Notes under the pieces: model-generated
The model's input: the letters and a program-made list of their open reading frames with translations, nothing else
What the model was told of the DNA's origin: nothing
The model's database searches: none
Made by a program: the position numbers and the translations under genes
Part shown: one piece after another, positions 18,536 to 27,429 of the stretch
How positions within the stretch are numbered: position 1 is the stretch's first letter
Layout of the letters: each line of letters begins with the position of its first letter
Assembly (NCBI RefSeq): GCF_027579695.1
Contig: NC_083590.1
Location: 15,449,656-15,513,655, forward strand
Origin: Neoarius graeffei
Lineage: Eukaryota; Chordata; Actinopteri; Siluriformes; Ariidae
Length of the DNA stretch: 64,000 nucleotides
Reading direction: 5' to 3'

Positions 18536-19040
18536 CAAACGCCATATTTCCGCCTTCTACTTCTACCTTTTCTTCTGGAAAAACCTACTATATACAATTC
18601 TACTACAATGGCTGCGGCTACAAGCTCTCCCTACCTGTGCACGTTTTTTATGTTTTTTGTGTGTATTTTTGCGTGTTGTTCGTCTGTACCAGACTTCCAC
18701 TACAACCGTATGGACTTACTGGACATTGGTTTCCAGCAGAAAATGACGGTTTGTAGCGATTTCCATCGCATGCACAACATTCCGGACGAGAAAAAAAAAA
18801 CATTCCGGACGAGATAGCGAGACCAGCGGGGTCTCCGTGGATTGTTATCGGAAGCAAAGCTAAGGAGGCGGCGTCGGGAGCGGAAGCAAAAGCGAGGCTG
18901 CAGGCAGAGCCGGCCTGTTGACTAAGCTCAAAAAACAGCCACTCAAATCTCCACTGCTAAGCCTCTACCTCTCCAACGCCAGATCCATGGTAAACAAGAC
19001 GGACGATTTGGAATTACAGCTGGAATTACCTTATTCTATT
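18536..19040 (+). pseudogene. L2-type LINE 5' region (leader and start of endonuclease)
   Basis: The + strand carries a basic run and then 'SLYLSNARSMVNKTDDLELQ', the opening of an L2/CR1-group endonuclease, typically 'NARSLVNKMDELKL'. It is preceded by an arginine/lysine-rich stretch common to these ORFs and contains frameshifts. It is cut at 19040 by another element, and the rest of the endonuclease is missing. Confidence 0.65.
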
Positions 19041-19086
19041 CTATAATCGGCTGGTCAGTGCTATACTCAATACTTAAGTGACTTAC

Positions 19087-19411
19087 CCATCCAGTGAGGA
19101 TCATTTTCTTGTTTACAAGATGCCACATCTGAGTCGCTGATAAATCCTGAATTTCTGTAAAGATAACTGTCCAGAGATTTATAAGCACGCAGTGCTTCAC
19201 CACTGAACAGCGAGGGAAAGTTGATGAGGTAATTATACACGTCCGGGTATTCCACCTCTGGCAGTTCCATATCCACTGACACGGTCGTGAAAACTCCGTC
19301 CGGAAAGCCATAAGGGTCACTAATCTGTAGATCGTTTATTTTAGACACATATCTAGTTATCTGTTCATTAGAAAAATGAGCCGTGTAGTCCGTTGGTTGA
19401 AATTGATCCAT
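19087..19411 (-). CDS. First exon of the uncharacterised (SWIM/YqaJ-like) family, copy C
   Basis: The ATG at 19411 opens 'MDQFQPTDYTAHF'. The core reads 'LPEVEYPDVYNYLINFPSLF' and 'EALRAYKSLDSYLY'. Coding ends at a strong donor (ATGG/GTAAGT; GT at 19086-19085). Upstream on the minus strand is CAAGATGGCGGC (a YY1-type site) and GTCACGTGAC, as in copy D at 26663. Two L2 LINE pieces lie on either side (to 19040 and from 19506), so the element occupies about 19041-19505. Clear TIRs were not identified. Confidence 0.55.
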
Positions 19412-19505
19412 TCTGTACACAAGTGCAGCAATATTCAGCTGTGCTGTTGACCGACAAGATGGCGGCTGTGTACTTTCCGGTCACGTGACTGCAAGATCTC
19501 TATTG

Positions 19506-20422
19506 GAGCCTGGTGAGGGACTTTGCTGTGTGATGCAACAGAAATTATCTGCAGCTCAACACCTCGAAGACCAAGGAGCTGGTCATTGACTTTGGGAGGT
19601 CCAGACCAAGGTCACGACCAGTTCTGGTTGAGGTGGAGGCTGTGGATTCCTACAAGTACCTCGGGCTGTGGCTGGACAGCAAGCTGGACTGGACTTGCAA
19701 CACCAAACACTTATACAGGAAGGGACAGAGCAGGCTATACTTCCTTAGGAGGCTGCAGTCCTTTAACATCTGCAGGAAACTCCTGTGGATGTTCTATCAG
19801 TCTGTGGTCGCCAGTGTCCTGTTTTACACCGTGGTGTGCTGGGGGGGCAGCACATCCAAGAAGGACACATCCAGGCTGGACAAACTGATCAGGCGGGCCG
19901 GCTCTGTGGTCAGCATGAAGCTGGACTCTCTGGTGACGGTGGCAGAGAAGAGGACTATGGACAAATTACTGAACATCATGGACGATGCCAGTCACCCTCT
20001 GCACACCGTCATCAGCAACCAGTGGAGCCTGTTCAGTGACCGAAGGCTCCTTCCCAAGTGCTGGACGAACAGACTCAAAAACTTCTTTGTCCCTCACGCC
20101 ATCAGACTGTACAGCTCCTCTTTGGGGGGGAGGAGGGGTAACAGGAGGACAGAGGACGGGAAGGAGCAGTAGCCTAGCCTAACAATAAGCAATACCTGAC
20201 AATGTGCAATATAAAGTGCAATATCTCCCCTGCTGCCCCCCTTCCTCTCTTCCCCATATCTTATTCTTTTTATATTTGTATATGTAAATACTTTATTTTA
20301 ATTTATCTAGAAGTTTTCCTCTATTTCTTTTCTCTTTTTATCTGTAATGATGCTGCTGGAATCTTAATTTCCCTGAGGGAACCCTCCCAAAGGGATCAAT
20401 AAAGTTCTACCTAATCTAACAA
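19506..20422 (+). pseudogene. L2-type LINE, RT thumb and 3' end
   Basis: The frame reads 'NYLQLNTSKTKELVIDFG', then 'YKYLGLWLDSKLDWTCNTKH', 'SRLYFLRRLQSFNICRKLL' and 'CWGGSTSKKDTSRLDKLIRR', ending near 20172. It is the standard C-terminal part of fish L2-like ORF2. The 3' UTR ends with CCCTGAGGGAACCCTCCCAA and GATCAATAAAGTTCTACC, an L2-type terminus. One change of frame lies near 19630. It continues from 16204 after intervening insertions. Confidence 0.8.
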
Positions 20423-20699
20423 CACAAACAGATAATGGAAATATGGCTACACTAGTGTAAGCACAAGAAATAACAGAATAAGCCACCACCACTTCCTATA
20501 TATTTTTCAAGTTATTTCATTCCATATGTATTGTATGTGTATTGTTCGGTGTAGCAGTGTAGCTCACAAAATAGTCTCTGTGCTCCAGTTTCTGTGATGA
20601 GGAGTACAGAAAGAGAGGTGTAGTTTCTCCTTTTGGCCACAAGGTGGCGTAACCGCTAAAGTGAGGGCTGCTCAGGAGTAAACAAGGCAAGCACATGGA
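20423..20699. other. Noncoding, no recognised feature
   Basis: AT-rich sequence between the LINE 3' end and element B. It could be unique genomic DNA. Confidence 0.5.
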
Positions 20700-20822
20700 C
20701 TACTGAGGTATTTCACTCACGTGACCAAGTCATGTGACACTGCCATTTTGGACGGCACGGCTCGAATCAGTTTGAATGCGAGGAAGGCGACAAACGAAAA
20801 ACATAAAAGAAAAAGGAGCGAG

Positions 20823-20962
20823 ATGCAGAAAACACCTTCACTATCCAGCGACGTAGGGCATTTACAGGGTGAGCAGAGGGAGAGGTATTTGCAAAAATTG
20901 AGGTTAGCAGGCTTGGAGAACGACGTTTACCTGCTTCCACCAGGATTGTTCACTGACAGCTA
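20823..20962 (+). pseudogene. First exon of the SWIM/YqaJ-like family, copy B, truncated
   Basis: It is nearly identical to the copy at 11746: 'MQKTPSLSSDVGHLQGEQRE' and 'LENDVYLLPPGLFTD'. It then jumps to the sequence at the donor ('GCTAAGATTTGTTCAC'), missing about 190 bp that hold the 'AYKSLDAY' part, and the former donor GTTTGT reads ATTTGT. The deletion makes it nonfunctional. Confidence 0.7.
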
Positions 20963-21103
20963 AGATTTGTTCACATTTTCATTTACTTTCGGTCCTCAGG
21001 ATAAACAAAATGTTATTAAATGTCATTGAAATAACCTCTTAGTCTGTTGAGACATGGCCCGTTATAAGGTTTTTTTTTTTCCTTTACTGTATTTACTAGT
21101 TTA

Positions 21104-21613
21104 CTGAGCGCGCTCCGGGGCGGGCGGGCTGGCTAGCTAGCTAGCTAGCTAGCGCTCCGGGGCCGGCTGGCCGGCTGGCTGGCTGGCTAGCGCTATGGGG
21201 CCGGCTGGCTGGCTGGCTAGCGCTCCGGGGCTGGCTGGCCGGCGGGCGCTCCGGGGCCGGCTGGCCGGCGCTCCGGGGCAGGCGGGCTGGCCGGCTGGCC
21301 GGCGCTCCGGGGCGGGCGGGCTGGCTGGCTGGCCGGCGCTCCGGGGCGGGCGGGCGGGCTGGCTGGCTGGCCGGCGCTCCGGGGCGGGCGGGCGGGCTGG
21401 CTGGCTGGCCGGCGCTCCGGGGCGGGCGGGCGGGCTGGCTGGCTGGCCGGCGCTCCGGGGCGGGCGGGCGGGCGGGCTGGCTGGCTGGCCGGCGCTCCGG
21501 GGCCGGCTGGCTGGCTGGCGCGCGCTCCGGGGCGGGCGGGCTGGCGGGCCGGCCGGCTGGCGCTCCGGGGCCGGCCGGCCGGCTGGCTAGCTAGCGCTCC
21601 GGGGCCGGCTGGC
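21104..21613. repeat. GCTCCGGGGC-type minisatellite inside element B
   Basis: Tandem units of about 45-55 bp built from GCGCTCCGGGGC, GGCGGGC and GGCTGGCTGGCC. It opens a 131-codon Gly/Ala/Arg-rich + frame, which is a product of repeat composition. It lies between the inverted arms of the element. Confidence 0.9.
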
Positions 21614-21807
21614 TCAGTAAACTAGTAAATCCAGTAAAGGAAAAACTTGAGACTGAAAGGTTTTAACAGTAATCCAAATGACTGAACGTAAACATTGCTA
21701 CAGTAACATACCAGCTACTGTTCTTGACATTAGCTAGCTTGCCGTCCAAAATGGTGGACACCGGGGCGTCACGTGACCCTGTGACGTCAGGTGAAATCCC
21801 TCAATAG

Positions 21808-22130
21808 TGCTCAACGAGAGACCGTGTAAACACAAGCGCCTGACCATCTGCTACTGTATCTGTGTATTTTGCAGTTTGGCAAGTACCCGGTAAAGGAAGA
21901 GAGAAAAAAACTCACTCTGAGTTTATATTCAAGTGTGCAACACGAGGACTAAAAACAGGTGTCAAAAATAACTGCTGAAATTAGCAAGGATTCAAGATTG
22001 AAATGGCGAGACAAGCTCACAGACAATGGGCAAACTGAGAGTTAACATTATTAGCTGGAGACAATATTCCCCAACATCAGCTCTCATTATTTTTGTGATG
22101 CAAGTATTAATTTCGTTCACAAAATCTGTT
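21808..22130. other. No recognised feature
   Basis: AT-rich spacer without a gene or a clear repeat. Confidence 0.5.
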
Positions 22131-22138
22131 ATTTACCA

Positions 22139-22266
22139 GCTGGGAGGTCCGTATGGTGAAATACCGTGACCGAGGTCTTGAAAGTACTGAGCGAGGCCCT
22201 CTGGGCTGAGGTCAGTATTCAAGGCCGAGGTCACGGTATTTCACCATACAGACCGACCTTAAGCTG
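22139..22266. repeat. Short imperfect inverted repeat (possible MITE)
   Basis: CCAGCTGGGAGGTCCGTATG at the left pairs imperfectly with CATACAGACCGACCTTAAGC and GCTGG at the right. The inner arms GGTGAAATACCGTGACCGAG and CACGGTATTTCACC are complementary. Spacer about 45 bp. No coding. Confidence 0.65.
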
Positions 22267-23275
22267 GTAAATAATATATTTATTTTTTTCTTTACCAAAT
22301 TCTAACAGGAAATGAGAGCGCCCGAAAGGGAAAACCGAGCCGAGCCGCCATTTTGAATCCTCATTCACGGCTGTAATGCAAATGGCTTCCTCCTCGGTAT
22401 ACAAGTGCACTTCCATGGCAGGAAAAAAACTACATTTTGCTGCCTATGTAGTCCCCTATTTATACAAATAGGAGTCATTCAGGATTCAGCCATGTTTTTG
22501 CTCGGCGTTAGCAACAGTTAGAGGTTTTTAGCTTTCTCCTGAAATGTTTTCTTTTATTTCTTCTTCCTCAGGGTAGTAAAACTCGCTTTCGCTGTGAACA
22601 CTGTCGTTATCGCTATCCATGCTGTAAAATTAATGCTATTCTCCTAAGAAATGCTGGCAAAAATTTATAAGATTTTTGATCATCTTATGAATAAATCTTA
22701 TTAAAAAAAAGAAAAATGTTGACAAAAAATGCTACTATGTTTATTGTTGTTGTGAACGAGCGAGTCACCAGGGATCCGTAACCGGGGTCCGTAACTGGGG
22801 TCTTTATCGTAGGATACGGACCAGCCAATCATAGTGCAGGATTTGATGGAAACCGCACTGCGAAAAAAATACAAAATCATATGATGAGATGATTTACTGT
22901 ACTGTAGGCGACTCATCGACTATGGCGCTCCGCATCTTCCAGTGTGTGTCAGCCTGCACTTCACTGCATTGGCTTCTTTGGAAAGTTATTGGCGGGATCA
23001 CGTAAATTTTACCTGGATACAACAATGCTATTTTTTGACTGGCTGTTGGGTCGCTACATTTCTCAGTTTATTGACCGGTGTGTGTGAAGCTATTTCTGAA
23101 CTAGGTAGGCTCATTGTGCATGTGTGTTCACTGCTTCAGATGGGTTACATGCAGAGAGGAAATTTCACAAGTGTGTGATGAATAAAGTTGTGCATGCTTT
23201 CTTTCTAGTAATTTCTGTGCATGAGAGATACAAGTCCCAATGCATGAGATTTGAGAGTCCTGTATTTTATTTTAT
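22267..23275. other. Unassigned AT-rich region with dispersed repeat fragments
   Basis: It contains the inverse copy of the 16880-17005 sequence (22365-22510) and a short duplicated motif GGGTCCGTAAC near 22784. The + frame 22942-23178 has no recognised features. Confidence 0.5.
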
Positions 23276-23363
23276 ATATATATATATTTGTGTGTGTGTG
23301 TGTGTGTGTGTAATATGTTATATAACATACGTGTGTGTAATATGTGTGTGTATGTTATATAAC

Positions 23364-23413
<50 letters not shown>

Positions 23414-23465
23414 TGTGTGTGTGTGTGTAATGTGTATGTTATATAACATATACACATATATTAGA
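23276..23465. repeat. Compound TA/TG/CA microsatellite with palindromic ATGTTATATAACAT blocks
   Basis: A TA run, then TG repeats, then CA repeats, then TG again. ATGTTATATAACATA recurs three times (about 23317, 23352 and 23437). The TG and CA runs are complementary, so the region can form a hairpin. Confidence 0.85.
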
Positions 23466-23616
23466 CCCACACATATTATATATAATGTGTGTGGTTTTTT
23501 TTTTAAATATATGAGTGATTTCCACGCTTATGGGTACTGAAATGGGGACATGAACTTATTCACCTAAAACCATTTCTTTTTTTACCATCAGGTCACAAAA
23601 CATGTAATCTTTAATG

Positions 23617-24499
23617 CAGGGCTATTCAACTTTAGTACCAAGAGGGCCAATTGGAAATATCACTGAGTTTTCGGGGGCCGCATACAAAAAGACACCGCAA
23701 AATAATTGCATCCAATTGCATTTAATGTCAAAGCAAAATTTTATCCAGTGCAAAAGCAATTACTCAAATTTGTAAACAAAAAACATTCTAACATCTTTTT
23801 TTTAAAATAGTTTTTGATTTAGCTATTTCAATTTGATTTTATGCTGACATAACACACATAAAACTATCCATCCAAAACATTCTTCCTTCTGACAGATAAC
23901 CAAGTTGCCACACAAGCTATGTATAATAGGCCTACATCACAGCATTAAAAACACAGCATAACAAAACAACTTATCTATAGGGCAGGTTCATTGCACACAA
24001 ACTATGTATCATATCAGTTCACATCACATCAAACTGTTTTTTTTTTCCAAACAGTTTCTGATTTGGCTATTTCAATTTATGCTGACATAACACACTATCC
24101 ATGACACACATAACACACAAATCATCCAAAACAAACAATTTTCTGACAGGTAGCCTATGTTGCCACACATGCCTACATCACAGCATAGTTTTTGAATGTA
24201 GCCAATCAGTGTGAAAAATTGCACTGTCTTGATTTGGCTATTTCAAGATAATTAGGCTCATAAGTGGTAAGAGCAATCCTGAGGCATTCATGCAACTTCT
24301 CATTGGTCAATGTGTGTATTAACATTAACATGGTATAGAGCTAGATTGTAATTAATTTGTAACAGACGCAAGATGGACAATCGTAACAGAAGTAATGTAA
24401 CAGACATCATTTTGGAACTCAGGCTTGACTTTGGCATATAAATGTTTTTATTACATCTCAGAAAATTAAAGTTATCTTTTAACATATCATTCATTAAAG
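23617..24499. mobile_element. Nonautonomous hAT-like remnant
   Basis: It begins with CAGGGCTATTCAACTTTAG and a GGGCC-rich stretch, as hAT ends do, then runs through AT-rich noncoding sequence with a duplicated segment (TTCAATTT...GCTGACATAACACA near 23830 and 24065). A second hAT end begins at 24500. The right end was not found. Confidence 0.5.
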
Positions 24500-26118
24500 C
24501 AGGCCTATTCAACTAGCGGCCCGATGAAAATTTTATGCGGCCCGCCATGAGAATGGACTCCTCGTGAGCTTGCTGAATCATACTTGCTGTGATTGTCGAG
24601 CATAGGCCTATGATTTGCAAGTAGCGTAACGCTGTCCCCAATGGTCATACTAATTCTTGAGTTTTCACACAAGCACAACACATGAAACTGCTCAACCTGA
24701 CCTTTCCTGATTGAATATTTGCGAGAAAATTAGCGTTGAATTAAAATAAAAATAAATGCCAGCTCCGTGTCATACGTCTCTGTGTAACAATTTCAAGTCG
24801 CCAAGATTCGAAAGCAGAGCGTGCCGTTAATAGTAAACAATCTCATTCCCACAAGTGAGTTGAACATGGCTCTGTCTAAAGCCAAACGTCGAATTGACGA
24901 CGAGAATCGTCAGTTTAAAGTAGAATGGACTGACAAATATTTATTCATTTTACCCTCTTCAACAAGTAGGAGACCCACATGTTTATTGTGCAATGAATCC
25001 ATTGCTGTAATGAAGGAATATAATGTCAAGAGGCACTTCTCTTCAAACCACAGCTCCTTTTCCACTAACTTTCCCGAGGGCTCGGAGGAAAAAGGTACAA
25101 GGACTGGTCGGATCATTTAAAAACAGTCAAGTGGCTCTTGGTCACTTTTGTACAACTCAAGAGAGGGCTATGTCAGCATCACTGCGAGTGGCCTGGACGC
25201 TAACTCATAAAAAACGACCCTTCACAGAGGCAGAGACAGTGAGGGAATGCATGCTAGCGGTCATAGATGAGGTGCTAACTGACGAAAAAATGAAAGAAAC
25301 TGTAATTTCGTCTGTCAAGAAAGTGCCTCTATCAGACACGACTACCCTACGTAGAGTGGAGTTGCTTGCTGAGGATGTCAACAGAAAACTTTTGGAAAAT
25401 CTTAAGAAAGCTGACTGTATGTCCATTGCTGTTGACGAGTCTACAGATAATACAGACATTGCACAACTTTGCATCTATGTCAGGTTTTTTGACGGCACTG
25501 GATTCCGTGAGGAACTTCTCGGCCTTGTTCCTTTGGAGGGCCGTACCACAGAAGTCATTTTTCAAAAGATTGTGTCGTTTTTTCATGAACATGACTTGGA
25601 ATTGGCAAAGGTTTGCTTGTTGGTAACTGATGGCGCACCATCTATGATGGGCCGAGTGCAAGGACTGATAGGTAGACTGTCAGCAGTCGCACCTGGGATG
25701 CAGTTTTTACACTGCATTATTCATCAATCAGTCTTGTGTGCTCAGCTAAGTGGCGATCTAAAAAAAAAACAATGGACACTGTTATCAGCATTGTTAATTT
25801 CATTCGCGCTACATCGAGCCTGCAGCATCGACTTTTTCGGCTGCTTCTCCTTGACACTGACGCCGAACACTCAGATCTACTCCTCCATAACAACGTCAGG
25901 TGGCTCAGCAAAGGAAAGGCACTAAACCGGTTCTGTGAACTTCGTCAGGAGATCCTGACTTTTCTGAAAAACTCAACAAACACGGGCATCAGCGCTCTTG
26001 GAGCAGATGATGAACGAAATGTTCTTGGCAGAGGTCCACTTTTTCTTTGTGACATTTTTGGATACCTGAATACTTTGAATCAGGAACTACAGGGCCGTGA
26101 AAAGTCGATTGCGGATTT
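24500..26118 (+). mobile_element. BED-finger hAT element 1, 3' part lost
   Basis: The left terminus CAGGCCTATTCAACTAGCGG is followed by 'gcggcccgcc'-type sequence, usual for this hAT group. The transposase frame is interrupted at 26118 by a MITE, and its C-terminal part is not found beyond. Confidence 0.7.
24866..26118 (+). pseudogene. hAT transposase 1 (GTF2IRD2/ZBED5-like), frameshifted and truncated
   Basis: The ATG at 24866 starts a BED-like finger ('TCLLCNESIAVMKEYNVKRH', with Cys, Cys and His residues). A frameshift near 25090 leads to 'SQVALGHFCTTQERAMSAS', 'SIAVDESTDNTDIAQLCIYV' (first core Asp), 'VCLLVTDGAPSMMG' (second Asp) and 'FLHCIIHQSVLCAQ'. A second frameshift near 25760 is followed by 'NNVRWLSKGKALNRFCELR' and 'LNTLNQELQGREKSIADL'. 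The hATC dimerisation domain with the catalytic Glu is missing because another repeat follows. Family members in vertebrates include domesticated GTF2IRD2-like proteins, but this copy is only a relic. Confidence 0.85.
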
Positions 26119-26585
26119 ATGGCCCTTTTCCACTACCCTTTTTCGGCTCACTTCAGCTCGCTTCAGCTCACTTTAGCCCGACACGGCTCGCGTTTCGACT
26201 ACCTCAGAACGGCACGACTCAGCTCGCTTCAGCCCTCCTTAGCAGAATCGTGCAGATCCGATTTTTTTTTTTGGGGGGGGGGGGGCGTTGGAGTGTCTGA
26301 TTATAATTTCAAAGTAAATTCTGTATTAAAATTACAAAATAAGCAAATCCGTTACAGTCCATGAAACAGGAAGTATAAGGATGAGAAAAAAACAGTTTAA
26401 ATCGCGCAGCTTTCCAATTTAAACTGTTTTTTTTCTCATCCTTATACTTCCTGTTTCATGGACTGTAACGGATTTGCTTATTTTGTAATTTTAATACAGA
26501 ATTTACTTTGAAATTATAATCAGACACTCCAACGCCCCCCCCTAAAAAAAATTGGATCTGCTCGATTCAGCCGTGAAAAAGGCGG
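26119..26585. mobile_element. MITE with a long internal hairpin
   Basis: The left end TGGCCCTTTTCCACTACC is a common fish MITE terminus. From 26265 to about 26400 and from about 26415 to 26556 the two arms are nearly perfect reverse complements (for example CAAATCCGTTACAGTCCATG and its inverse) around a loop of about 15-20 bases. A poly-T/poly-G run marks the outer left arm. It interrupts hAT element 1 within 'KSIADL'. Confidence 0.75.
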
Positions 26586-26662
26586 CATCCGCCAAAAGGT
26601 GCGCTGTAGAATATATAAAGTTGTATATATCAGACAGCCTTTAAAGTTTGATGAAGTCAGTT

Positions 26663-26887
26663 TCAGGCTTTGGAGCAGGCTTTGGCAGTTTCAGGCTTTG
26701 GCAGCCCTGCGTAGTCACTTGAAAATGCATCTTTGCCCACTTCGTAGGGGTCAATTCCCCCAACCAAGGCCAGTTTGGCTGCATACCTTTGTCGTGAGAT
26801 GTCGTCTAATGTATCTATATACTTCTGTTTGCTTGATTTTGCCGACATTGATCTTTTTATTTTAGAAAACTGACTATATAACTTCAT
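26663..26887 (-). pseudogene. First exon of the SWIM/YqaJ-like family, copy D (partial)
   Basis: The ATG at 26887 leads to 'KQKYIDTLDDISRQRYAAKL' and 'GGIDPYEVGKDAF'. This parallels 'EQRERYLQKLRLAG..DVY' of copy A and 'NEQITRYVSKINDL' of copy C. The 'AYKSLDAY' part is missing. Upstream on the minus strand lies CAAGATGGCGGC (26940-26960), as in copy C. The element probably ends near 27005 (CTATACATAGTTTTCACTG, minus sense). Confidence 0.4.
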
Positions 26888-27005
26888 AAATTCATCCGAG
26901 ATAACATAGCCGGTAAGGGCGATGGTCCGTTTTGTTTGACCGACAAGATGGCGGCTGGAGGGCTTTCTCCAGAATGCCGTGACGTCAGTGAAAACTATGT
27001 ATAGT

Positions 27006-27429
27006 CCACAGTTTGTGTTTCCCTAAACGAGACCCGGAAGCGGGTTTTGAATGCCTGGTGAGGGAATTGCTCCCGGAGTTGAAATCACTAAAGTCTTAAC
27101 CAATAAATGAAGTTTTTAACAGCCAGTGTGGATTATTTTACTTTTTGAGACTAGACAAAGATTATACAGATGAAGAATGTAGCGACAGGATAGCAGTGAT
27201 TTTTTAAAATGGCGGCCTGCGCGCTCTGTCAGCGTCGCGGCTCAGCCCGGCACACTCTTTCACAGCATTTTGAAGGGAGACGCTTCGCGCACTGAAATCT
27301 CCTCTCCACCCTTTTATATGTTTTTAAATTAAATTCAGAGGTGTTACAGGGTTTAAAACATGGATTTTGGCTGTAAAATCGCAGTTTTAATTCGTTTTTT
27401 TGCTGCCGCGCGCGCTCTAACGTCTAGAG
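27006..27429. other. No recognised feature
   Basis: AT-rich and CpG-containing spacer with one AAAATGGCGGCC motif near 27208 but no open coding exon. Confidence 0.5.

Larger units (their letters stand above)
20700..21807 (+). mobile_element. TIR/foldback element B, sister of element A
   Basis: The ends CTACTGAGGTATTTCAC and GGTGAAATCCCTCAATAG mirror element A, with the same CACGTGAC and CCATTTTGG/CCAAAATGG subterminal motifs. The exon is on the + strand. Internal inverted arms CTTTACTGTATTTACTAGTT (about 21081) and its inverse (about 21618-21638) flank a GC-rich tandem repeat. Confidence 0.65.

Noticed and set aside
18608-18817. 69-codon frame with a hydrophobic N-terminus that looks like a signal peptide
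   Set aside because: It lies at the 5' side of an L2 LINE fragment; the hydrophobic run (FMFFVCIFACC) is most likely part of that leader, and no host gene structure follows.
21195-21590. 131-codon Gly/Ala/Arg/Trp-rich + frame
   Set aside because: It lies wholly in the GC minisatellite; openness follows from the repeat unit.
23124-23540. Frame with His/Thr and Val/Cys runs
   Set aside because: Translation of TG/CA microsatellites; the same applies to the frames at 7796-8080, 15350-15568 and 3067-3252.
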